Source: Hymenobacter piscis
Lineage (GTDB): Bacteria; Bacteroidota; Bacteroidia; Cytophagales; Hymenobacteraceae
DNA: 64,000 nucleotides
Reading direction: 5' to 3'
Assembly (NCBI RefSeq): GCF_018760735.1
Contig: NZ_JAHHZN010000009.1
Span: 62,001-126,000 of the forward strand
A program made the translations under genes and the position numbers. The notes under the pieces are model-generated. The model was not told the DNA's origin and searched no databases. It saw only the letters and a list, made by a program, of their open reading frames with translations. Position 1 is the stretch's first letter, and every line of letters starts with the position of its first letter. This document shows positions 57,416-64,000 of this stretch, one piece after another.

Positions 57416-60223
57416 ATGCTCCTACCATTACTCCGGAGAATTCTTACCGGCAGCCTACTATTGCTGCTCGCCGGGCCGATGCTGGGCCCCGGGGTCTGCG
57501 CTCAAGCCGTAGCGCCCGCCAAAACCGTGCTGCCGGGGTGTTTGGTTTTTAAGCTCAAGCCGGGCCACGCTACTCCCCCACCGGCCCTGCGAGCCGCCCT
57601 GGCCCGCCTCGGCGCCATGTCGCTCCGGCCCAAGTATCCGCACAGCCGCCCGCCCGGCCCCGACCAACCCGGCGCGGTGGACCTGAGCCGGTTGTACCAG
57701 GTAACGCTACCGGCCGAGGTTAGGGTAGCGGAAGCCTGCCAGACCCTCCGCAAAACCGGCGCGGTAGACTACGCCGAACCACTCTACAGCTACCCTCCCC
57801 TGGCGCAACCCTCCGATCCGCTGGCCGACTCCACCCGTAGCGGGGGGCAGTATCATTTGAAAAATATTCAGGCCTATCGCGCCTGGAACATTACCAAGGG
57901 CGATACCAGCTTGCTTATCGGTATCATCGACGGCGGTACCCGCCTGACCCACGAAGACCTGGCCTCCCAGTTTCAGCCCAACCGCCTGGACCCAATCGAC
58001 GGCTTGGACAACGATAACGACGGCTACGTGGACAACTACTCTGGTTGGGATTTTGCCGATGCTGACAACAACCCCGGCCGCGACCCGCGCAGTGTCCACG
58101 GCATTCTGGTAGCCGGTTGCGCGGCCGGCGCCACGGACAACGGCAAAGGCATAGCCGGCGTGGGTTACCAGTGCCGCTTTCTGCCCCTGAAAATCTTCCC
58201 GAGTACCGCCACCGGCTCCTTCGCGGGCTACGAGGCCATCGTATACGCCGCCGACCACGGCTGCCAGGTCATCAACCTGTCCTGGGGCGCCCCCGGCGGC
58301 TACTCCCAGTATGAGCAGGACGTCATCAACTACGCCGCCATCAACCACGATGTGGTGGTAGTGGCCGCCGCCGGCAATACTCCCGCCGAGCTTGACTTCT
58401 ACCCGGCCAGCTACGACAACGTGCTGTCCGTGGCTTTTACTTCGGTAAGGGACGAGCGTAGTAGCAGTGCTACCTACAGCCGCCGGATTGACCTTTCGGC
58501 CCCCGGGGTGAGCGTCCTGACGACATGGGGCGATACGGATTCTGACTACGTTGCCGTCACTGGCTCTTCCTTTGCTGCCCCGCTGGTGGCGGGAGCGGCG
58601 GGACTGGTCCGGACGCGGTTTCCGCAGTTTACGGCCGCTCAGGTAGCCGCCCAGCTGCGGCGCACTACCGATAATGTGGACGCCCTGCCCGGCAATGTAG
58701 CTTACGCCGGTCGGCTCGGCTCAGGCCGCCTGAACGTGTACCGGGCCGTTACGGAAGCTCAGTATTCGGCCCGCATTCAGCAAACCACCTACGTGCCCGA
58801 CTGTCCGGCTTACGGCGCCGGCGACACCATGCGGCTGGCCGTGCGTGTACAGAACCTGCTGCAGCCGCTCAACAACCTCACCGTGAAGCTCACTTCGCTT
58901 TCTGCCTACCTCACCGTCCGCCAGGATTCTTTTGCCGTGGGGCCGCTCGTTACGCTGGAGCAGCGCGCCAACGAGCGTGTGCCCTTCCGGCTGGAAGTAG
59001 CCTCTTCAGTGCCTTCCAATACCCGGGCCGTTCTGCGCTTCCGCCTCCGGGACGCGGCTACCGGCTACCAGGAAGATCAGTACGAAACCGTATTGCTGAA
59101 CCCCAACTACGTGGTGCTGGAAGCTAACAACCTTTCCCTCACGCTCACGGGCCGGGGCAATATTGGCTACGACGGGCTGAATACCACGGCCGGCTGGGGC
59201 GTGCGCTACCTGCAAGGCCCCCCGCTGCTGTCCGAAGGGGGACTGCTGCTAGGCACTTCGGCGACCCGCGTATCCGACAACGTGCGCTCAACGCCAGGCC
59301 AGAGCAACACCGATTTCTCGACCCTGGCCCACGTGGCCTACGTGCCCGGCCCACCCCGGGCCGACCAGGAGGCGGTAGGCCGGCTGCGCGACGCCCTGCC
59401 TACGGTGGCCCGCCCCCGGGCTGTGGGGGTGCATATCCGCCAGCACGCCCTGGCCTGGACCGCTGCCCCGCACCAAGATTACGTGGTGCTGGATTACCGC
59501 CTGACCAACCTCACGGCCGATACCCTGAAGCCATTGCGCCTGGGCTTGTTCATGGACTGGGATCTGCCCGGGGAGCCGGCCCGCAACGTGGCCGCCTGGG
59601 ATTCCGTCCGCCAGCTCGGCTACGTGTACGACCCCGTTACCGCGGGGCAGTACACGGGGGTGCAATTGCTGACCGGCGGTACCCCCAGCGCCTACGCCAT
59701 CGACAACCAGGCCCCGGCCGGTGCAGAAATCCGACTCGCTGATGGCTTCAGTACCGCTGAGAAATGGCTGGCGCTGAGCAGCGGAACCACGCACGCCGCC
59801 AGTGTGTCCAGCACGGGCACCGATATTTCCCAGGTAATTGGAGCCCGGTTGCCTTACCTGGCACCTGCCGACTCGGCCACTGTGGTTTTTGCGGTGCTGG
59901 CCGCGCCTTCGCTGGCCCAGCTACAGGCCGCCGCCGATGCAGCCCGGACCCGGTATCAGCAGGTACTGCCCGTGCGGTCTGCAGCCACCCTGCCGGGGGT
60001 GCTGGTTTATCCCAATCCTACTGCCGGTCAGCTGCGGCTAACGCTGCCGGGAGGCCTTACCGGCGTACAAATACTTTCCGTGCTGGGCCAGGAACTGGGC
60101 ACGTATTCTTTCCACCAGACCACTGCCACCCTGGACCTGAGCACCTATCCGGCTGGCGTGTACCTGGTGAAAATCCGCAATGGTCAGCGCACCGCCACTT
60201 ACCGGGTGCTGCGCCAGCCCTGA
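57416..60223 (+). CDS. Secreted subtilisin-like (S8) serine protease with T9SS type A sorting domain
   Basis: 935 aa. Signal peptide about 1-30 (ending GVCAQ). Propeptide-like region about 35-125. S8 catalytic domain about 150-455 with D172 (GIIDGGTRLTHEDL), H229 (RSVHGILVAG), oxyanion N321 (AAAGNTPAE) and S385 (TGSSFAAPLVAG). The usual His motif HGTHVAG is changed to HGILVAG, but the catalytic His is kept. A long beta-rich region follows, then the T9SS type A domain from about 855 (VLVYPNPTAGQLRL, SVLGQELGTY). It acts outside the cell on proteins. Confidence 0.93.
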   Translation: MLLPLLRRILTGSLLLLLAGPMLGPGVCAQAVAPAKTVLPGCLVFKLKPGHATPPPALRAALARLGAMSLRPKYPHSRPPGPDQPGAVDLSRLYQVTLPAEVRVAEACQTLRKTGAVDYAEPLYSYPPLAQPSDPLADSTRSGGQYHLKNIQAYRAWNITKGDTSLLIGIIDGGTRLTHEDLASQFQPNRLDPIDGLDNDNDGYVDNYSGWDFADADNNPGRDPRSVHGILVAGCAAGATDNGKGIAGVGYQCRFLPLKIFPSTATGSFAGYEAIVYAADHGCQVINLSWGAPGGYSQYEQDVINYAAINHDVVVVAAAGNTPAELDFYPASYDNVLSVAFTSVRDERSSSATYSRRIDLSAPGVSVLTTWGDTDSDYVAVTGSSFAAPLVAGAAGLVRTRFPQFTAAQVAAQLRRTTDNVDALPGNVAYAGRLGSGRLNVYRAVTEAQYSARIQQTTYVPDCPAYGAGDTMRLAVRVQNLLQPLNNLTVKLTSLSAYLTVRQDSFAVGPLVTLEQRANERVPFRLEVASSVPSNTRAVLRFRLRDAATGYQEDQYETVLLNPNYVVLEANNLSLTLTGRGNIGYDGLNTTAGWGVRYLQGPPLLSEGGLLLGTSATRVSDNVRSTPGQSNTDFSTLAHVAYVPGPPRADQEAVGRLRDALPTVARPRAVGVHIRQHALAWTAAPHQDYVVLDYRLTNLTADTLKPLRLGLFMDWDLPGEPARNVAAWDSVRQLGYVYDPVTAGQYTGVQLLTGGTPSAYAIDNQAPAGAEIRLADGFSTAEKWLALSSGTTHAASVSSTGTDISQVIGARLPYLAPADSATVVFAVLAAPSLAQLQAAADAARTRYQQVLPVRSAATLPGVLVYPNPTAGQLRLTLPGGLTGVQILSVLGQELGTYSFHQTTATLDLSTYPAGVYLVKIRNGQRTATYRVLRQP

Positions 60224-60414
60224 AGCCCAAAATTTCACTATCCATCTTAGCAAGTCATTTGTCTAACTGTGGGTTGCTATATAGTATGATTCTATTCCAG
60301 AAAACATCATCATAGGTTGCCTGGAAGCAAAATAACCTCTTTATGAGATGAAATTTTGCAGCTGTCAACGCAAAATTTACAGCTAATATATTTAGTAAAA
60401 ACTGGTAATATTCG

Positions 60415-60422
60415 TACCTTTG
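60415..60422 (+). promoter_or_regulatory. -7 element 3 nt before a start codon
   Basis: TACCTTTG is an exact TAnnTTTG match; only GAT separates it from ATG 60426. The sequence before it is AT-rich. Confidence 0.6.
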
Positions 60423-60425
60423 GAT

Positions 60426-60674
60426 ATGTCAAAAACGAAGCTCCCCGTTCCTCTTCCCGTGCAGCAATACGCGCGTTGTGTGGATGCCCTCGGACGCCCC
60501 GCGGACCACATCGGCGACTGGCCTACGGCCGGTCAGGTTTATCCCGTTCAGATGCGGCGCAATGCCCGAACCGGCCGCTTGCAGGTGCACGTGCTGGGCT
60601 TCTATGCCGAGCGCCCCTACGGTGCTTTTGCCCGCCACCGCTTCGAGCCCGTAGCCCAGATCTGGCTGAACTAG
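60426..60674 (+). CDS. Small hypothetical protein
   Basis: 82 aa from ATG 60426. Basic, beta-rich, with RCVDALGRPADHIGDWPTAG and YPVQMRRNARTGRLQVHVLG; the pattern suggests a small barrel-like fold but no family is recognised. Probably translated from a leaderless transcript. A strong terminator follows. Confidence 0.65.
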   Translation: MSKTKLPVPLPVQQYARCVDALGRPADHIGDWPTAGQVYPVQMRRNARTGRLQVHVLGFYAERPYGAFARHRFEPVAQIWLN

Positions 60675-60695
60675 CCTTTTTTCCACCTCTTTACT

Positions 60696-60732
60696 GGCTG
60701 CTTTCAGAACCTGTTCTGAAAGCAGCCTTTTT
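60696..60732 (+). terminator. Terminator of the 60426 gene
   Basis: GGCTGCTTTCAGAAC and GTTCTGAAAGCAGCC form a perfect 15-bp stem around a 2-nt spacer, followed by T5. Confidence 0.95.
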
Positions 60733-60863
60733 GTTATGCGGCTTGCGCAGGCCTGCCTTGGTCAAGCCTTCACTTACGCAAAGTGCCAGCCACCGAGCTG
60801 CCCCATATATGGGAAAGCCCGGCAGCTGGCAACGTGTACTAACCCCGTCGTTCCGACGACGGA

Positions 60864-61583
60864 TTAAACCCGCTCGGACTCTTCCTTGGCTTTGGAGGCA
60901 ATTTCCTCGGCTGGGTTTTCGGGGTCCTGCTCGTAGGTGAACAGGGGTTCGTCGCCCAGGTTATAGATGGCCTGAATGTCGTGGAGCATCTTCTCGTAGT
61001 CGAGTTTGAGGTCCTTCAGCAGGCCGGTTTTCAGATCGAACACCCAGCCGTGCACAATGGGAGTTTTTCGGTTGAGGTAGCTTTTCTGGACCACAGCCGT
61101 TTTAATGACGTTGGCACACTGCTCCTGCACGTTCAGCTCCACCAGCCGGTCGTAGCGGGCATCGGCATCCTCAATGGCGTCCAGTTCCTCGTGGTGCAGC
61201 CGGTACACGTCGCGGATGTTGCGCAGCCAGGGATTCATAATACCCAGGTCTTTCGACTGCATGGCCGCTTTCACGCCCCCGCAGCCATAGTGCCCGCACA
61301 CCACAATGTGCTTGACGTGCAGATGGGCTACCGCATACTCCACCACCGACATGGCGTTCAGGTCGATGTTGTTCACCAGGTTGGCCACATTGCGATGCAC
61401 GAACACTTCTCCCGGCGCCACTCCCATCAGGTCCTCGGCCGTTACGCGCGAGTCGCTGCATCCGATGTAGAGGTAATCCGGCTTCTGATCGGCGGCCAGA
61501 TGCTTGAGAAAGTCCGAATTGGAGGCCGAGTTGGAGGCCACCCAGTTGCGGTTGTTGTCGAATATTTCGTCGTATGTCGTCAT
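60864..61583 (-). CDS. can: Beta-class carbonic anhydrase
   Basis: 239 aa from ATG 61583. It interconverts CO2 and bicarbonate. Zinc ligands C42, D44 and R46 (GCSDSRV), H98 and C101 (CGHYGCGGV), as in type II-like beta enzymes. DLMGVAPGEVFVHRNVANLV is a family hallmark. The C-terminal acidic tail (DPENPAEEIASKAKEESERV) goes beyond the fold. A perfect -7 box (TAGCTTTG, complement of 61639-61646) lies 55 nt upstream. Confidence 0.96.
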   Translation of the reverse strand: MTTYDEIFDNNRNWVASNSASNSDFLKHLAADQKPDYLYIGCSDSRVTAEDLMGVAPGEVFVHRNVANLVNNIDLNAMSVVEYAVAHLHVKHIVVCGHYGCGGVKAAMQSKDLGIMNPWLRNIRDVYRLHHEELDAIEDADARYDRLVELNVQEQCANVIKTAVVQKSYLNRKTPIVHGWVFDLKTGLLKDLKLDYEKMLHDIQAIYNLGDEPLFTYEQDPENPAEEIASKAKEESERV

Positions 61584-61638
61584 GGAAATTCTATACGTTG
61601 CGGCGGCCACTTGGATACCTGGGCCGCGCATTTTGAAA

Positions 61639-61646
61639 CAAAGCTA
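61639..61646 (-). promoter_or_regulatory. -7 element of the carbonic anhydrase gene
   Basis: The complement reads TAGCTTTG, an exact TAnnTTTG match. It is between the stop of the upstream gene (61655) and the start at 61583, so the carbonic anhydrase has its own promoter. Confidence 0.55.
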
Positions 61647-61654
61647 AGCCGGTT

Positions 61655-62356
61655 TTAACGGTACTGCCAGAAAATCCCGAAGTCGAAGGGCGTCCAGAGG
61701 GCCGCTTTCTGACCCGCCACTTTCAATCCTTCATTCGCCCAGGTGTTGCAGGTATAGAAGAGGTTGTAGGTGCGGCGGGCTTCGTAGAAGGCATCATGGC
61801 GACCGTAGCTATGGCCGGTAAGGTGCCGGGGCCGGCCTGCTGCATCAGGCGCAAAGCTGGCCTGAATGAACTGAATCAGGCGAGTGTACTCGGCGGGCGT
61901 CAGATTCAGGCGTACGCAATCTTCCCCCACGGCGGGGCGGTGGTGGAAGGTGGTATGCATGGCCGTGGTGCTGAGCCAGAACATGGCTTTGAGGCCGGTG
62001 CTGAGCTTGAGTTCGGCCCAGGTGGGCGTTTCGAGATAAAAGCCCTTGTCGCCCCATCCAAACCCGATAAACTGCCGGCTCTGGTCAGCGGCGGGCGTAT
62101 CGGCGTAGGGCAGTAGCTGCGACCAGTCCATCTGGGCCGTCCGCACGGGCACCACCAAGTCGGTATGCACGCCGTTGGAGAGGATGTAGGCCTCAATAAA
62201 CTCCTCACCGGGTGCCGGCGGGGCCTCTGCGCCCGCCACCGGTATAGCGGATAGTGCGGCCCCGGCCGCCAAGTAAAGCGCCACCGTTCCCACCACGCCT
62301 CCCCCCGTCCAGGCTAGTACTTTGGCGGTTTTCTTGATCAGATCGGACGTGTTCAT
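61655..62356 (-). CDS. TIGR02117/DUF2459-family protein
   Basis: 233 aa. One N-terminal membrane segment (about 17-35). The rest is a periplasmic or outer domain with ILSNGVHTDLVVPVRTAQMDW, IGFGWGDKGFYLETPTWAEL, and LTGHSYGRHDAFYEARRTYN, FYTCNTWANEGLKVAG, which are the family landmarks. Function is not established; the family has been noted near urease genes in some bacteria. The Cys-His-Asn set (CNTW, GHSYG) resembles a papain-like hydrolase, which is inference. Confidence 0.82.
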   Translation of the reverse strand: MNTSDLIKKTAKVLAWTGGGVVGTVALYLAAGAALSAIPVAGAEAPPAPGEEFIEAYILSNGVHTDLVVPVRTAQMDWSQLLPYADTPAADQSRQFIGFGWGDKGFYLETPTWAELKLSTGLKAMFWLSTTAMHTTFHHRPAVGEDCVRLNLTPAEYTRLIQFIQASFAPDAAGRPRHLTGHSYGRHDAFYEARRTYNLFYTCNTWANEGLKVAGQKAALWTPFDFGIFWQYR

Positions 62357-62470
62357 GCAGAATAAGGAAGTACGGGTTGGGCTCCCTATACGCAGCCCGC
62401 CTAAAAAAGCTGAACTACGCGCTGATGCAGTTGTGGCAATCGGCTGATTCTGCCTCTAAGCACAACACGC

Positions 62471-62944
62471 TTATGGCGTTACTTCTACCTCTACCCGCAC
62501 CGTTTCGGTGGGTCCTAGTTTGGGTACCAGCGCGTGGTAGCTACGGAAGCCGAAGTCGGCGGTGAGGCCCGGCTTAAGCATCACGCGGAGCACCCGCTCC
62601 TTGGCGGGACAGGTGAACTGATAAGAGTAGGTCACGCTGGACGAGCTGCTGCCGCTCATCTGCTGCTGGCCGATCACTAGATCAAACCTGGTGAAATCGA
62701 TCTGCGGGTGGCACTCGCCACTGACCCGCCGGTCGAAGTCGGCTTGGGTACGAATAACGACGGCGGATTCAAGCGGTTGCGAATTCAGGAAGCGCGTGTC
62801 AGAACAGCCATACTCGGTTTCCAGACTACTGATGATCAGTGGCTGTGGTGCACAGGGCTCTGGTTCCAGGCCGCAGTTGGTGGCACAGCCGTGCAGGCCC
62901 AGGGTCAGCAACAGGGCGGCACTGAATTCGGTTACTCGATTCAT
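62471..62944 (-). CDS. Hypothetical lipoprotein
   Basis: 157 aa. Lipobox LTLGLHGC at residue 19 (MNRVTEFSAALLLTLGLHGC). The mature part is beta-rich with paired Cys (CATNCGLEPEPC, then C in ETEYGC, GECHPQ, FTCPAK), suggesting disulphides, and FTRFDLVIGQQQMSGSSSS, a segment seen in small protease-inhibitor-like lipoproteins, though not enough for a call. Located in a membrane facing the periplasm. Confidence 0.68.
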   Translation of the reverse strand: MNRVTEFSAALLLTLGLHGCATNCGLEPEPCAPQPLIISSLETEYGCSDTRFLNSQPLESAVVIRTQADFDRRVSGECHPQIDFTRFDLVIGQQQMSGSSSSSVTYSYQFTCPAKERVLRVMLKPGLTADFGFRSYHALVPKLGPTETVRVEVEVTP

Positions 62945-63012
62945 AGAAAATGTTATGAAACAGTGACAGGATACTCAGTAGAGCACCACGAGCACCGGCG
63001 GGTTGCAAGGAC

Positions 63013-63045
63013 AAAAAAAATGCCTCCCGGTCAGGGAGGCATTTT
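63013..63045 (-). terminator. Terminator of the aconitase gene
   Basis: AAAATGCCTCCC and GGGAGGCATTTT pair perfectly around a 5-nt loop; on the minus strand T8 follows. It starts 25 nt after the aconitase stop. Confidence 0.92.
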
Positions 63046-63069
63046 CTGGTCAACGCAGATCCGAAAGAC

Positions 63070-64000
63070 CTAGCGGGCCGACAGTTCGGCTCCGCCGGCT
63101 TCTTTCTGGCGGATCAGGTTCAGGGCCGAACCGGCTTTGAACCACTCAATCTGCCCCTCATTGTAGGTATGGTTCACCGTGATGAGGTCCGTGTCGCCGT
63201 CCTCGTGGTGCAGGCGTACCTGCAGGGGCTGGCCGGGCTGGAAGTCCGTCAGGCCGAGGATGTCGATGGTGTCATTTTCCTCCACCAAGTCGTAATCGGC
63301 CTTGTTGGCGAAGGTCAGGGCCAACATGCCCTGCTTCTTGAGGTTGGTTTCGTGAATCCGGGCGAAGGATTTCACCAGCACGGCGCGCACGCCCAGGTGG
63401 CGGGGCTCCATGGCGGCGTGCTCGCGGGAGCTGCCTTCGCCGTAGTTTTCGTCGCCAATCACCACCGAGCCGATGCCCTGGCCCTTGTAGTTACGGGCCA
63501 CCTGGGGCACCGTGCCGTACGGCGTACCCGAGGTAAGCTGGTCCTTCACCGAGTTAGCTTCCTCATTGAAGGCGTTGATGGCCCCGATGAGCATGTTGTT
63601 GGAGATGTTGTCCAAATGGCCACGGTACTTGAGCCAGGGGCCGGCCATGGAAATGTGGTCGGTGGTGCACTTGCCTTTGGCCTTGATGAGCAGACGCAGA
63701 CCCAGCAGGTTGGAGCCTTCCCAAGGCTTGAAGGGGTCAAGCAGCTGGAGACGGTCCGAATTCTCGTCTACGAGCACCTGCACACCCGAGCCATCTTCGG
63801 CGGGCGCCTGGTAGCCGGCATCCTCCACGGCGAAACCGCGGGGGGGTAGTTCAATGCCCTGGGGCTCATCAAATTTCACCTGCTGGCCGTCTTTGGTGGT
63901 CAGCGTGTCGGTGAGGGGGTTGAAGGTCAGGTCGCCGGCAATGGCGAAGGCCGTCACGATTTCGGGCGAGGCCACGAAGGCGTGGGTGTTGGGGTTGCCG
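63070..64000 (-). CDS. Aconitate hydratase, C-terminal part (gene continues beyond the window)
   Basis: About 310 C-terminal residues are visible. The frame is open to the window edge ([15 protein letters not shown]), so the start lies outside. Seen: [40 protein letters not shown] (the active-site SREH segment of the swivel domain) and [22 protein letters not shown]. This is the mitochondrial-type aconitase (AcnA/ACO2-like, about 750 aa) of the TCA cycle. The Fe-S cysteines lie in the missing part. Confidence 0.95.
   Translation of the reverse strand, partial: GNPNTHAFVASPEIVTAFAIAGDLTFNPLTDTLTTKDGQQVKFDEPQGIELPPRGFAVEDAGYQAPAEDGSGVQVLVDENSDRLQLLDPFKPWEGSNLLGLRLLIKAKGKCTTDHISMAGPWLKYRGHLDNISNNMLIGAINAFNEEANSVKDQLTSGTPYGTVPQVARNYKGQGIGSVVIGDENYGEGSSREHAAMEPRHLGVRAVLVKSFARIHETNLKKQGMLALTFANKADYDLVEENDTIDILGLTDFQPGQPLQVRLHHEDGDTDLITVNHTYNEGQIEWFKAGSALNLIRQKEAGGAELSAR

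Overview
The window looks like chromosome from a GC-rich member of the Bacteroidota, most like Hymenobacter or a near relative (an inference from content; no search was run). The signs are: many secreted proteins with type IX secretion (T9SS) sorting domains of type A and one of type B; the Bacteroidota -7 promoter element TAnnTTTG ahead of several genes, in places only 3-4 nt from the start codon; a TonB-dependent receptor and TonB-like protein; and a Bacteroidota-type curli locus. Most genes are housekeeping or surface genes. There is no prophage, CRISPR array or transposase.

Layout. 1-3.8 kb: 3' part of a giant Ig/PKD-like T9SS type B surface protein with six about 250-bp repeats. 3.8-4.2 kb: terminator and a 12-unit 21-bp tandem repeat. 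4.2-6.9 kb: rlmD, then two low-GC orphan genes separated by a decayed second copy of an rlmD 3' end, then a conserved hypothetical. 7.0-12.8 kb: thiL, a TetR-family regulator with a 20-bp palindromic operator in its own promoter, and the phenylacetyl-CoA epoxidase genes paaA, paaB (internally duplicated), paaC, an unrelated membrane gene, and paaD. The PAA aldehyde dehydrogenase paaN lies apart at 55.5-57.1 kb. 12.9-20.2 kb: a lipoprotein and a complete curli locus on the minus strand: csgE, csgF, csgG (fused to a C-terminal beta-barrel), two curlin-repeat proteins, csgH-like, and a lipoprotein with PD40-like repeats. 20.4-25.4 kb: murI, recQ, a possible recombination protein, and a LolD-type ATPase. 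25.5-33.6 kb: a GH113-like hydrolase, sucC, a secreted transglutaminase-like protein, ohr, tRNA-Arg(CCG), two Roadblock/LC7-like paralogues, a membrane protein with a carboxypeptidase-regulatory-like domain, and a fasciclin protein. 33.7-47.2 kb: secreted endonuclease I, acetyltransferases, disordered proteins, a tandem UspA protein, an oxidoreductase, a TonB receptor and a 1312-aa surface protein. 47.2-64 kb: DAACS transporter, TonB-like protein, alpha/beta hydrolase, LytS/LytTR two-component pair, paaN, a T9SS subtilase, beta-carbonic anhydrase, and the 3' part of aconitase.

The most unusual non-coding signal is a recurring intergenic design. Short tandem repeats (7-, 8- or 9-mers) begin at, or within a few bases of, the stop codon of the upstream gene. 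In several cases they are followed by a unique stem-loop and then the reverse complement of the same repeats, giving long inverted repeats with arms of 18-41 bp perfect sequence or longer imperfect arms. Examples lie near 9.0, 10.1, 10.9, 26.7, 40.5, 49.3, 50.1, 54.1 and 55.4 kb. The repeat unit differs from place to place while the design is kept, which simple copying of one mobile element does not explain.

Working together: the paa genes would open the ring of phenylacetyl-CoA under TetR control. The csg genes would export and assemble amyloid fibres through the outer membrane. The T9SS cargo (adhesin-like proteins, nuclease, protease) points to a surface-attached, polymer-degrading life.
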